From the NCBI GenBank assembly GCA_964412195.1, contig CAYPNP010000032.1, positions 1-38,985 on the forward strand: a stretch of 38,985 bases of DNA, given 5' to 3'. How positions within the stretch are numbered: position 1 is the first letter of the stretch; each line of letters opens with the position of its first letter. Below are positions 8,107 to 15,997 of the stretch, piece by piece. The notes under the pieces are model-generated. The model saw only the letters and a list, made by a program, of their open reading frames with translations. It did not search any database and was not told where the DNA came from. The DNA is from CAYPNP01 sp964412195. Lineage in GTDB: Bacteria; Acidobacteriota; JAAYUB01. A program made the position numbers and the translations under genes.

Positions 8107-8695
8107 CCTGGGCCACGTCGCAGATGACAGGCACGTCCTCGCGGCGCGGCACCGCCATCAGCCGCACTGTCAAGGTGTCGACGTCGCGGGTGAGGTAGGG
8201 AGGGACGGGCAGGGCCAGATCCTTCACCTCCACGAAGCAGGGGATGGAGCGGCTGCTCTCGCGGATGGACACGGTGTCGCCTGGCTCCACGCGGTAGGAG
8301 GGGATGGTGACCCGCCGGCCGTTGACCTCGACGTGGCCGTGGCGGACATACTGGCGGGCGGCGTAGATGCTGCGGGCGAATCCGCCGCGGTAGATGACGG
8401 CATCGAGGCGGGTTTCCAGAAGCTGGATCAAGCTCTCGCCGGTGTTGGTGGAGCTCAGCGAGGCGTGCTGGAAGTAATTGACCAGCTGCCGCTCGGAGAC
8501 GTTGTACTGGGCGCGCAGGCGCTGCTTCTCCAGCAGCTGCAGCTTGTAGCCGGTGACCTTCTGGCGGCCGGAGGCCTTCTTCAGGCCATGCTGGCCGGGT
8601 GGATAGGGGCGCCGCTCGAGGTGGCGGGCCGTTTTCAACGTCAAGGAGATGCCCAGCTGGCGGGCGAGGCGGGTTTTCGGACCGGTATAGTTCAA
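8084..8695 (-). CDS. rpsD: 30S ribosomal protein S4, zinc-free (C-minus) form
   Basis: The 203-residue protein has S4 hallmarks: NYTGPKTRLARQLG, ERRPYPPGQHG, the S4 RNA-binding domain ESLIQLLETRLDAVIYRGGFA...ARQYVRHGHVEVNGRRV, and a matching C-terminus. S4 binds the 5' domain of 16S rRNA early in assembly, and in many bacteria also its own mRNA. The four N-terminal zinc cysteines of C-plus S4 proteins are absent (T, A and H stand in such places). The start is TTG at 8695 with AGGAGG six bases upstream. The gene is alone, not beside rpsK or rpoA as in the usual alpha operon, so it may be a second, zinc-independent copy; the rest of the genome is needed to tell. An inverted repeat lies in its leader. 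Confidence 0.95.
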   Translation of the reverse strand: MNYTGPKTRLARQLGISLTLKTARHLERRPYPPGQHGLKKASGRQKVTGYKLQLLEKQRLRAQYNVSERQLVNYFQHASLSSTNTGESLIQLLETRLDAVIYRGGFARSIYAARQYVRHGHVEVNGRRVTIPSYRVEPGDTVSIRESSRSIPCFVEVKDLALPVPPYLTRDVDTLTVRLMAVPRREDVPVICDVAQVIEYYSR

Positions 8696-8720
8696 GCGAA
8701 ACCTCCTGAAAGTCGCGAAA

Positions 8721-8746
8721 ACGAGTTTCCAAAAACGGAAACTCGT
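8721..8746 (-). promoter_or_regulatory. Perfect 10-bp hairpin in the rpsD leader
   Basis: ACGAGTTTCC (8721-8730) and GGAAACTCGT (8737-8746) form a perfect inverted repeat with a six-base loop, 26 bases before the TTG start and just upstream of the AGGAGG. On the minus strand the stem is followed by a short T run, so it could act as an attenuator, a protein-binding leader element, or a terminator of upstream transcription. Autoregulation by S4 is known in other bacteria; that it acts here is an inference. Confidence 0.6.
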
Positions 8747-8796
8747 AACTTTACCGCTCCTATAGATTCACCTCGGAGTCGACGGATTCTGGAATG

Positions 8797-9062
8797 GGTT
8801 TAAGACTCGGGGTTCGGGGCTGGGGGCTAGGGGCCGGGGGCTTGGTGTTCCAGGCGGAGGTCTTGGGATTGGAGAAAAGGAATTGGCTGGCTGGAACGGG
8901 TTCGCCGCCATGTGGCGAAAAGAATAGACACACGCCCCGATTCGGGCCCCGAGCTCCTCACCTCGTGCCCCGAGCCCCGATTTCCGAGCCCCCAGCCCCG
9001 AGTTCCCAGTCCCTAGCCCCTAGCCCCGAGCCCCGAACTCCGAGCCCCTAACCCTGAGCCCC
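8797..9062. repeat. Low-complexity GGGGCT / CCCCGAGC repeat arrays in inverse orientation
   Basis: G-rich units (GGGGCTNGGGGCC type) at about 8805-8845 are answered by C-rich units of the CCCCGAGC / CCTAGCCC type from about 8935 to 9062, so the whole can fold back on itself. The array ends within four bases of the S9 peptidase stop codon. An open frame across it has only repeat-derived R/G/P/S-rich sequence and is not a gene. The intervening 8850-8930 shows nothing recognisable. Confidence 0.75.
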
Positions 9063-9065
9063 TTT

Positions 9066-11144
9066 TTACTTCACCCACTGCTCCAGCCAGCGCCGGACCT
9101 CTGCGTACCAGAAGAGCGAATTGTTGGGCTTGAGCACCCAATGGTTCTCGTCCGGGTAATAGATCAGCCGGCTGGGGACGCCCCTTGCCTGCAGCGTGGC
9201 GAACAGTTCCAGCCCGTTGCCGGGGTACACGCGGAAATCCTTTTCGCCGTGGACCACCAGCGTCGGGGTCTTGAACGCCCCGGCCGCCAGGTGCGGGGAG
9301 TTGTGGGCGACGAAGGTGGGATCGTCCCAGAAGTGGGGTGCCTGCTCCGACCGTTCGGTGGCGCCGTAGTCGCTGGCGTACTGGGTGTAGAGGTTGTAGA
9401 CGGCGGCGTGGGCCACCAGGGCCTTGTAGGGGTTGGGCCGCCCGAGGATCACTGTGCTCAGGTACCCGCCGTAGCTGCCCCCGCCGGCGGCCAGGCGCAC
9501 GGGATCCACGAGCCCCTGCGCGACCAGCCAGTCCGTGGCCTTGATCACGTCCTCGTAGGGGGCGTCCGCCCAGTTCCCGAGGATGGAAGCGGTGAAGGCG
9601 TTGCCGAAGCCGCTGGAGCCGTGGAAGTTCGGCCAGGCGCAGACGTAGCCCCAGCCGGCGAAGACCTGGGCGTTCCAGCGGAACTGGAAGGCGTCCGTCA
9701 TGCCCTGATGCGGGCCGCCGTGGATCAGCAGGAAGAGGGGCCGCTTCTGGCCGGGCTGGTAATCAGGCGGCAGGACGATCCACATCTGGATCGGGTCGCC
9801 GCCGGCGCCGGCGTAGGTCACGCTGCGCACCTCGCCCCAGCGCACGTTCTGCAGCAGCGCGTCGTTGAAGCGGCTGAGCGGCCTCACCGTACCGCCGGGC
9901 AGGTCGATGCGCACCAGGGTGGGCGGCTCGGTGAAGCTCTGCCGCAGCGCCGTGAGGAACTTCCCGTCGCGGTCGGCCTGCAGCCCGGAAAAAGTGCCGC
10001 CGGAAGTGAGGGGCGCGGGCTGTGCGTCGTCGAGGCCCAGCCGCATCACCCGCTCGCAGCCCCGCTGGTCGACCACCACGTAGAGGCGGCGGCTGTCCGG
10101 GCCCCAGGTCCAGGAGGAGAAGCCGTAGTCGAAGTCCGGGGCCAGCACCCGCCGCGTCCCCGCGGCCCGGTCGTACAGCACCAGCCGGGTGCGGTCGCCG
10201 TAGAAACCCTTGACCAGCTTGCGGCCGAAGACGATGTAGCGCCCGTCGGGGCTGTAGGCGGGATCGAAATCGCCCTGCGGGTTGTCGGGGCTGATGTTGA
10301 GGCCGGCCGTGGAGTTCGGCGGGATGGTGTGGACGTCCAGGTTGCTGACGACCCCCGGGTTGGCCGAGCTGTCGGCGGTGACGGCCACCTCGTCGCCGGC
10401 CGGGGCGATGTCGAAGGAGTTGCGGCCGGCCTCCCGGTACGGCAATTCGAGGCCGGTGATGGAGGTGATCCGGCCGGGAGTCCCGCCGTCGATCGAGGTG
10501 AAGAATACATGGGTTTCCCGCTCATCCACCCAGTGGTCCCAGTATTTCATCCGGGCCGAGTCGTAGACCAGGGCGCTGGCCTTGCGGTCCTTCTTCTCCT
10601 TCAGCTTCCGGGCCTGCTCCTCCCACGTGGTGAAGAAGGACCAGACGCGGGACACGAAGGCGATCCGCTTCGAGTCGGGGAACCACTTCGGCGCCGCGGC
10701 GCCGGTGGGCACGTCGGTGAGCCGGCGGGCCTCGCCCATGTCGGTGGGGATGACGTAGAGCTGCGGGACATCGTCGGCGCCGCGCTGGGCGGTGAAGGCG
10801 ATCCAGCGGCCGTCGGGGCTCCAGGCGGGCTCCCGCTCGCTGCCGTCGGCGGAGGTCAGCTGGCGGGCCGGCCCGCCGTCGGTGGGCACCAGCCAGAGGT
10901 CGGTGTTGCCCTTGTCGTCGGCGACGGAGTAGCGGGTTACCTCCACCACGGCATAGCGGCCGTCGGGCGACAGGGCGGTGTCGCCCAGACGGGCCAGCTG
11001 CCACATGGTCTCGGCGGTGAGCGGCTTCGGCGCCGCGGCCGCGGGGCCCGCGTCCGGGGCGGCGAAGGCCGTCGCGGCCAGGGCGGCCGTGGCCAGGGCC
11101 AGCAGCATCACGGGGATCCATCTCCGGCGGGTCGTGCGGTACAT
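9066..11144 (-). CDS. Secreted S9-family peptidase (acylaminoacyl- or dipeptidyl-peptidase-like)
   Basis: The 692-residue protein has a signal peptide (MYRTTRRRWIPVMLLALATAALAATAFA). An N-terminal beta-propeller follows, built of WD40-like/TolB-type repeats (LSPDGRYAVVEV, AWSPDGRWIAFT, WFPDSKRIAFVS, YSPDGRYIVFG). The C-terminal alpha/beta hydrolase holds the triad: Ser557 in GGGSYGGYL, Asp in HGEKDFRV and His in DENHW. Such enzymes cleave short peptides that pass through the propeller; here this would take place in the periplasm. The ATG at 11144 follows AAGGAGG closely. The upstream in-frame extension is non-coding. It lies 65 bases after the metallophosphoesterase on the same strand and may share its transcript. 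Confidence 0.92.
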   Translation of the reverse strand: MYRTTRRRWIPVMLLALATAALAATAFAAPDAGPAAAAPKPLTAETMWQLARLGDTALSPDGRYAVVEVTRYSVADDKGNTDLWLVPTDGGPARQLTSADGSEREPAWSPDGRWIAFTAQRGADDVPQLYVIPTDMGEARRLTDVPTGAAAPKWFPDSKRIAFVSRVWSFFTTWEEQARKLKEKKDRKASALVYDSARMKYWDHWVDERETHVFFTSIDGGTPGRITSITGLELPYREAGRNSFDIAPAGDEVAVTADSSANPGVVSNLDVHTIPPNSTAGLNISPDNPQGDFDPAYSPDGRYIVFGRKLVKGFYGDRTRLVLYDRAAGTRRVLAPDFDYGFSSWTWGPDSRRLYVVVDQRGCERVMRLGLDDAQPAPLTSGGTFSGLQADRDGKFLTALRQSFTEPPTLVRIDLPGGTVRPLSRFNDALLQNVRWGEVRSVTYAGAGGDPIQMWIVLPPDYQPGQKRPLFLLIHGGPHQGMTDAFQFRWNAQVFAGWGYVCAWPNFHGSSGFGNAFTASILGNWADAPYEDVIKATDWLVAQGLVDPVRLAAGGGSYGGYLSTVILGRPNPYKALVAHAAVYNLYTQYASDYGATERSEQAPHFWDDPTFVAHNSPHLAAGAFKTPTLVVHGEKDFRVYPGNGLELFATLQARGVPSRLIYYPDENHWVLKPNNSLFWYAEVRRWLEQWVK

Positions 11145-11209
11145 GGCGCCTCCTTGTCCAGCGGATTCAGTCGACGGTAGACGGTATGCGAACGCGCCCG
11201 CCTGCCGGT

Positions 11210-11893
11210 TTAAACGCCGGATCGGCGGTCGGGAAAAATCAGGCGGGCGGAAAGGCCGTCGTCGCTGGCCTCCACCCACACATGGCCGCCGTGGACGAAC
11301 GGGCCGGGATTGATCACCCGGGTGGCGCCCAGCCGGTCCTCGCCGGCGGCCTCGTGGATGTGCCCGCACAACAGCAGGTCCGGGGAATGCGCTTCCGCCA
11401 GCCGCCGCACGGCGGCGCTGCCGACGTGCATGCCGAGGCGGACCTTGTCGACGGCGGTGTTCTTGGGGGGAGCGTGGCTGACCACAATCCGGTGGCGGGC
11501 GCCGGCGATGGCGTCCAGCGGCCCCGCCAGCAGCTCCCCGATCGAGGCGTCGGGCAATTCGAAGGGGGTGCCGAAGGGAGTCGGCCCGGACGCGCCCACG
11601 CCGGCCAGCCCCACGTCGCCGAGCCGGCGGGGTTGCCCATGCAGAGAGACGCCTTCGTCCTCAAGCCGCTGCAGCACGTCGGGGTGGTCCAGGTTGCCGG
11701 GCACGGCCAGCACGTTCGGATTGATCGCCCGGAAGGCGTCCAGCACCACCCGGGCCTGCGGGGCGTGGCCGAACTGCGTCAGGTCCCCCAGCAGGAGGAC
11801 CCAATCCGCCGCCGCCAGGACGCCGGCCAGGGGGCGGAGCCAGTCCAGCCGCTCGTGGATGTCGCTCACCGCGCAGAAGGTCAGTTTCGCCAT
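11210..11893 (-). CDS. Calcineurin-like metallophosphoesterase
   Basis: The 227-residue protein shows the five metal-binding blocks of the superfamily in order: SDIHER (D-x-H), LLGDLTQ (GD), VPGNLDHP (GNxD/H variant of GNHD), VSHAPP and CGHIHEAAG (GHxH). It is a compact, single-domain, cytosolic form without a signal peptide, close to small YfcE/MJ0936-type phosphodiesterases. The substrate is unknown. The ATG is at 11893. It is the first gene of a minus-strand pair with the S9 peptidase and is divergent from the MFS gene. Confidence 0.88.
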   Translation of the reverse strand: MAKLTFCAVSDIHERLDWLRPLAGVLAAADWVLLLGDLTQFGHAPQARVVLDAFRAINPNVLAVPGNLDHPDVLQRLEDEGVSLHGQPRRLGDVGLAGVGASGPTPFGTPFELPDASIGELLAGPLDAIAGARHRIVVSHAPPKNTAVDKVRLGMHVGSAAVRRLAEAHSPDLLLCGHIHEAAGEDRLGATRVINPGPFVHGGHVWVEASDDGLSARLIFPDRRSGV

Positions 11894-12019
11894 CGGACCG
11901 TCCTCACCCTGGAGTGGTGCCGGGACGCTGCCCGGGTATCGCTCGAATTGTGACGCGGCCGGCGGGGGAAAGCAAGCCCTGAGCGGCGCACCCGCCCGGC
12001 GTGCCCGGCCGCGGGGGTG

Positions 12020-12028
12020 TGGTATGAT
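12020..12028 (+). promoter_or_regulatory. Candidate extended -10 promoter for the MFS gene
   Basis: TGGTATGAT has the TGn extension followed by a -10-like TATGAT (12023-12028), 29 bases before the GTG start. No -35 match is needed for extended -10 promoters and none is obvious. A GAGGAGGA ribosome site lies between. Confidence 0.45.
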
Positions 12029-12057
12029 GACCGCGGCTTCCGAGGAGGATCCGAACC

Positions 12058-13311
12058 GTGTGGCGTTACTACCGTCAGAGCGTGTCGGGATTGCCCCGGA
12101 ACCTGTGGGTGCTCTTCTGGGCGGTGCTGGTCAACCATTCCGGCACCATGGTGTTGCCGTTCCTGACGCTGTACCTGTCCCGCGAGCTGGGCATTGCCCA
12201 CGCCAGCGCCAGCACCGTGGTGAGCGCCTACGGGGCGGGGATCCTGCTGGCGTCGATGGCGGGCGGAGTGCTGTCGGACCGCTTGGGAACGCGGCGGGTG
12301 ATGGTGCTGAGCATGCTCGGGGCGGGCGTCCTGATGATGCTCCTGGCGGCGGCGCGCTCGTACGGCGTGGTGGTGGGCATGACCTTCGCCCTCAGCCTGG
12401 TCACGGGCGCGTTCCGCCCCCCGGTCATGGCGGCCGCGTCGGGGATGGTGCCGCCGGAGGCGCGGCCCCGGGCCATGGCCCTCATCCGCTGGGCCATCAA
12501 CATGGGCATGACCATCGGCCCGGCGGCGGGCGGTTTCCTGGCCGCCTGGTCCTACGAGGCCCTGTTCTTCGTGGACGGCGCCACGAGCATCGCCGCCGGC
12601 CTCGTCCTGCTGGCCTTCTACACCGAAGACCGGACCGTGCCGGCCGGCCCCCCCGCCCCCGAGGCCTCCCCCGCCCCGGCGGCGCGGCCGCCCTGGCGGA
12701 ATGCCGAATTCCGGGTGTTCCTGCTGGTGGTCTTCGGCGTGGGGCTGATCGCCTACCAGCACCTCGCCACGCTGCCGCTGTACGTCCGCTTCCACTGCGG
12801 GCTGCCGGAGAGCTTTTTCGGCATGCTGGTGGCGCTCAACACGTCCATCGTCATCCTGTTCGAATTGCCCATCGTGCCGTGGCTGCAGCGCCACCGGCGG
12901 ACCTCGGTCATGGCCGCGGGAACGCTGCTCTTCGGCCTGGGCTACGGGCTGTACGGGCTGTCCACCGGCTGGGCCGCCCTGCTGGTCGCCACCATCGTGT
13001 GGAGCGCGGGGGAGATCATCCTGCTGCCGCTGGCCTCGGCCCACGCCGCCTCCATGGCGCCGTCGGAGCTGCGCGGCCGCTACATGGGCGGGTACATGAC
13101 CGCCTTCGGAGCCAGCTTCATCCTGGCGCCCCTGCTGGGCGGGCCCGCGCTCGAGCGGTGGGGCGCGGGCGCATTGTGGGGCGGCTGCCTGGGGCTGGGG
13201 ATGATCCTCGCCGCGGTCCTTCTGGCGGCCCGGCCCGGCGAGGAATTCCCCCCGGCGAAGGGCGCGGAATCCGCCCGCCCGGACGCGTCCTGTTCTGGCG
13301 AAAATCCATAA
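12058..13311 (+). CDS. Major facilitator superfamily transporter
   Basis: The 417-residue protein has about twelve hydrophobic segments in two halves, split by a Pro/Ala-rich cytosolic loop near residue 195. The MFS motif A is present between TM2 and TM3 (GGVLSDRLGTRRVM), and SGMVPPEARPRAMAL resembles the drug:H+ antiporter DHA1 group. Export of a drug or metabolite is likely, but the substrate cannot be read. It begins with GTG at 12058, with GAGGAGGA eight bases upstream. It is divergent from the metallophosphoesterase and shows no co-transcribed partner. Confidence 0.88.
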   Translation: MWRYYRQSVSGLPRNLWVLFWAVLVNHSGTMVLPFLTLYLSRELGIAHASASTVVSAYGAGILLASMAGGVLSDRLGTRRVMVLSMLGAGVLMMLLAAARSYGVVVGMTFALSLVTGAFRPPVMAAASGMVPPEARPRAMALIRWAINMGMTIGPAAGGFLAAWSYEALFFVDGATSIAAGLVLLAFYTEDRTVPAGPPAPEASPAPAARPPWRNAEFRVFLLVVFGVGLIAYQHLATLPLYVRFHCGLPESFFGMLVALNTSIVILFELPIVPWLQRHRRTSVMAAGTLLFGLGYGLYGLSTGWAALLVATIVWSAGEIILLPLASAHAASMAPSELRGRYMGGYMTAFGASFILAPLLGGPALERWGAGALWGGCLGLGMILAAVLLAARPGEEFPPAKGAESARPDASCSGENP

Positions 13312-13333
13312 TTAAAATATTTATAAAAAGTGT

Positions 13334-13362
13334 TTGCCATCATGGTTGAACTATTTTAAAAT
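13334..13362 (+). promoter_or_regulatory. Sigma-70-like promoter for the REC-XRE regulator
   Basis: TTGCCA (13334-13339), a 17-base spacer and TAAAAT (13357-13362) lie in a sharply AT-rich island of about 60 bases between two GC-rich genes, 47 bases before the ATG. Confidence 0.65.
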
Positions 13363-13409
13363 TTGTGGAGTACCGCACAGCGTACCGATTCCATCACAGC
13401 GAGGGACTG

Positions 13410-14009
13410 ATGCTGAAAAAGGTGAGAATTCTGATCGTCGACGACGATCCCGATGTCTGCGAATATCTCCAGAAATTCCTGTCCAAGGACGGGTACGACG
13501 TCACCACCGTCAGCCAGCCGGCTATGGTGCTCGACGAGCTGAAGGAGAAGGCCTACCAGATCATCATCCTCGACCTCAAGATGCCGGGCATGTCCGGCGA
13601 GGAGCTGCTGCGCCGGATCCGCGCGGTCGACTCCGACATCTGCATCATCATCTACACCGGCTACCCGTCGGTGGATTCCGCCGTCGAGACCATGAAGCAA
13701 CAGGTCTTCGACTACATCAAGAAGCCGTTCAACATCGAGGACTTCCGCGCCGTGATCCGCAAGGCCGTCCAGGAGAAGGGCCTGATCGTCTCGCCGGAGA
13801 TCCGCCTGAACCAGGAGATCGGCCAGAAGATCCGCACCCTGCGGAAGAAGAAGAACCTGACCCTCAAGCAGCTGGCTAACCGCACCGGCCTGTCGGTCAG
13901 CCTGATCTCCCAGATCGAGCTGGCCAAGACCTCGGCCTCCGTCTCGACCCTGTACAAGATCGCCTGCGCCCTGGGAATCAAGATCGGCTACTTCTTCAGC
14001 GACATCTAG
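13410..14009 (+). CDS. Response regulator with a receiver domain fused to an XRE-type helix-turn-helix
   Basis: The 199-residue protein has a receiver domain at about 4-125: acidic pocket DDDPD at 11-15, phospho-acceptor Asp55 in ILDLKMPG, the T in IIYTGYPS and the K in IKKPF. It ends in a Cro/C1-type DNA-binding domain at about 137-196 (IGQKIRTLRKKKNLTLKQLANRTGLSVSLISQIELAKTSASVSTLYKIACALG, shown here as the recognisable HTH span). XRE output domains on receivers are much less common than OmpR, NarL or NtrC types. The ATG at 13410 has GAGGGA just upstream; a longer frame from 13365 lacks a ribosome site. The unusual histidine kinase downstream is the obvious candidate partner, though it has its own promoter-like region. 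Confidence 0.92.
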   Translation: MLKKVRILIVDDDPDVCEYLQKFLSKDGYDVTTVSQPAMVLDELKEKAYQIIILDLKMPGMSGEELLRRIRAVDSDICIIIYTGYPSVDSAVETMKQQVFDYIKKPFNIEDFRAVIRKAVQEKGLIVSPEIRLNQEIGQKIRTLRKKKNLTLKQLANRTGLSVSLISQIELAKTSASVSTLYKIACALGIKIGYFFSDI

Positions 14010-14034
14010 ACCGCGCTGTTCCCCGCCGCCGTGC

Positions 14035-14067
14035 CCGCCCGCCCCTCCGGCGGGCGGTCGCGCTTTT
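14035..14067 (+). terminator. Possible terminator after the REC-XRE gene
   Basis: A 9-bp GC stem (14035-14043 with 14049-14057, loop CCTCC) lies 26 bases after the stop codon. It is followed, after a six-base gap, by only four T residues, so termination may be weak or factor-dependent. Confidence 0.4.
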
Positions 14068-14096
14068 GAGCCGCGGCGACGCGCTGTCAAAAAATG

Positions 14097-14123
14097 TTGT
14101 AATTTCGTTACAGCAAATATAGA
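14097..14123 (+). promoter_or_regulatory. Promoter-like AT island with a TGTAA-N5-TTACA inverted repeat
   Basis: TTGTAA (14097-14102) and TATAGA (14118-14123) are separated by 15 bases, shorter than ideal. A perfect inverted repeat, TGTAA TTTCG TTACA (14098-14112), overlaps the -35-like box, where an operator would act. The kinase start is 24 bases downstream. The neighbouring XRE-type regulator is a reasonable candidate to bind it, but this is only inference. Confidence 0.45.
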
Positions 14124-14146
14124 ATGGGGGCTCCCGGTGCGATGCC

Positions 14147-15274
14147 ATGAACAAAATGCCTCCCCGCCTTGCTTCCGACGTGTTCCGCCTGCTCCGGCAG
14201 GAGACGGGCGTGACCGTGTTCCTGCTGGATCCTGACTTCAAGGTGGTCTGGGGGAACGACGGGACCGCCTGTCCGTTGCAGCACATCCCCCACTTCCCCG
14301 GCACGTATTACTACCGAACCGTCCGGGGCCCGGAGGGTCGCTGCCACATGGCCTGTCCGTGCGGCCCCGAATGGATCGAGGGGCAGGACCGCTACGACGA
14401 GATGGCCGAGGACACCGAGGCGGTGTACCAGGTCACGGTGGTGCCCCGCCAGGACGCCTCCGGCCGGACGAGCGGATTCCTGGTCGTGCAGCAGGACATC
14501 ACCTCCTGGAAGAAGGCCGACGACCGGTGGTGCCAGGACGCCAGCCGGGAATACCTCTACCACCTGGCCGGCGGCATCGCCCACGAGATCAACAATCCCC
14601 TCACGGTCCTCCACGGCCTGGTGCAGGAGTACGCCTGTGACGCGGAGCTGCGGCCGGAGCAGCGCCAGGACTTCCAAACCATGACCCGGGCCTGCGACCG
14701 GATCCGGGAGTTCATCCGCCGCCTGCTGGCGTTTTCGGCCGAGGAGACCGATGCCGGCTCGTCGGGGGACCTGTCCGCCATTCTCTCCCTGTCGGCCGGC
14801 TTCTTCCAGGAGTTCTTCCGGATCAAGGGCATCCGGATCGAGTGGGAGCTGCCCGAGCGCTGGCCGCCGCTGGCCATGAGCCCCGGAGTCTTCGCCAGGG
14901 TGGCCTTCAACCTGATCCACTACATCGCCGATTCCATCCGGACCGGCGGCGCCATCCGGGTCCTGACCCCTGTCGCGGGGAACCCCGGCTGCTTCCGGAT
15001 GATTTTCACCAGCGACGATTTCCTCTCCATTCCCGCCCACCTGAGCCACATGTTCATGACCTTCCGCGGCAACGGCGAGGTGGAGGCCATCCACGCCCTG
15101 GGCCTGTCCACGGCCCACGACCTGGTCAAGAGCAACCGCGGCCACCTGCGGGTGGAGCGCACCGCCCCCACCACCCTGGCCTTCCTCCTCGACATCCCGC
15201 TGAACGGTGCCCCGGCTGAGCCGTCCGTCCCGGTCGCCTGGCCCACGGCCGACCCGGTCCCCGCCCGCAAGTGA
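14147..15274 (+). CDS. PAS-containing histidine kinase with a degenerate ATP-binding domain
   Basis: The 375-residue soluble protein begins with a PAS-like sensor (about 10-125: VFLLDPDFKVVWGNDGTACPL, with cysteines at CPLQH and CHMACPC). A HisKA dimerisation helix follows, with His146 in GGIAHEINNPL. The catalytic part is atypical. The N box reads FNLIHYIADSI and lacks the second, Mg-binding Asn of NLLxNA. The G1 box DxGxGI is replaced by TSDDFLSIP. A G2-like LGLSTAHDLVKSNRGHLRVE remains. It may bind ATP poorly or not at all and act as a pseudokinase, phosphatase or scaffold. The CPLQH...CHMACPC cysteines in the PAS part could hold metal or sense redox. It follows the REC-XRE gene by 137 bases. 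Confidence 0.85.
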   Translation: MNKMPPRLASDVFRLLRQETGVTVFLLDPDFKVVWGNDGTACPLQHIPHFPGTYYYRTVRGPEGRCHMACPCGPEWIEGQDRYDEMAEDTEAVYQVTVVPRQDASGRTSGFLVVQQDITSWKKADDRWCQDASREYLYHLAGGIAHEINNPLTVLHGLVQEYACDAELRPEQRQDFQTMTRACDRIREFIRRLLAFSAEETDAGSSGDLSAILSLSAGFFQEFFRIKGIRIEWELPERWPPLAMSPGVFARVAFNLIHYIADSIRTGGAIRVLTPVAGNPGCFRMIFTSDDFLSIPAHLSHMFMTFRGNGEVEAIHALGLSTAHDLVKSNRGHLRVERTAPTTLAFLLDIPLNGAPAEPSVPVAWPTADPVPARK

Positions 15275-15441
15275 TCGCCTGCCGCTCGTTCCTTTCCCGT
15301 TGATTTCGCCTGCCGGAACAGCTACGATCCTCTAAAGATTCACCCCGGAGGAATCGTCCAGCGGATTTCAATCCCTTCCCAGCGTTCCGGGAGAGCGGGT
15401 CCGGATCCGCAACCCGCGGTTCTGATCGGCCGGGAGGCGAC

Positions 15442-15990
15442 ATGCGCATCATCCGGACGGCTTCGGTCGAAGACCTGCCGGTCATCCACCGGATGCAGGA
15501 CATCCCGCTCCGGGAAAAGATCATGATCCGCCCGCTGCCGCGGCAGGAGGCGTTTCTGGCCGAGACGGCGGCCGAGATGGCCGCGGGGCGCGAATCGTTC
15601 TACCTGATGGAGTTGGACGGCACGCCGGAAGGCTTCATTTGGATCCGGCGTCCGGAGGAGACCTGCGAAATCTGGGGACGGCACCTCCACACCCTGTTCT
15701 ATTTCTGCGCCTGGATCGCGTTCGAGCAGCTGGGATTGCGCCGGTTGTGCTGGAACGTCCGGGAGAGCAACCGCCGGATGATCCGGGTGTGCGAGCGATT
15801 CCGCGTCCGCCGGACCGGCGGGGAGAACCGCTTTGTCGTCGCCCCGGGGTTTTCTTTCGTGGCGGCCGGCCCGGTGTTCGATTACGAGTTCCTGCCAGGC
15901 GAGTTCCGGGAGCGACTCCAGCTCATCCGCCGGAACATCCTTCCGGCGGAGATTCGACTGGGCCCTCCGCCGGGTCAGGTCCGCGGGTGA
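15442..15990 (+). CDS. GNAT-family N-acetyltransferase
   Basis: The 182-residue protein shows the GNAT core: MRIIRTASVEDLPVIHRMQ at the N-terminus, the central strand MELDGTPEGFIWIRR, an acceptor-site helix FCAWIAFEQLGLRRLCWNV and a C-terminal NRRMIRVCERFRVRRTGGEN (the N..A/M....GF-like motif B). The acetyl-CoA pyrophosphate loop (Q/RxxGxG/A) is not conserved well. It should transfer an acyl group from acyl-CoA to an amine; the substrate is unknown. It is the first gene of a close-packed group: UPF0489 starts seven bases after its stop. That makes an amine produced or recognised by the UPF0489 protein a possible substrate, which is inference. Confidence 0.75.
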   Translation: MRIIRTASVEDLPVIHRMQDIPLREKIMIRPLPRQEAFLAETAAEMAAGRESFYLMELDGTPEGFIWIRRPEETCEIWGRHLHTLFYFCAWIAFEQLGLRRLCWNVRESNRRMIRVCERFRVRRTGGENRFVVAPGFSFVAAGPVFDYEFLPGEFRERLQLIRRNILPAEIRLGPPPGQVRG

Positions 15991-15997
15991 GACGGCC

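Noticed and set aside
8794..9051. 85-residue frame in the GGGGCT/CCCCGAGC arrays
   Set aside because: Composed of repeat-derived G/L and P/A/S/R stretches; no ribosome site or homology pattern.
9141..11180. 679-residue plus-strand frame opposite the S9 peptidase
   Set aside because: It is the antisense shadow of a well-supported peptidase; its sequence is V/G/A/P-rich without motifs and lacks a ribosome site.
11310..13349. 679-residue plus-strand frame across the metallophosphoesterase and MFS genes
   Set aside because: It crosses a promoter region and two confirmed genes in other frames, and is R/P/S/G-rich as expected from a high-GC shadow.
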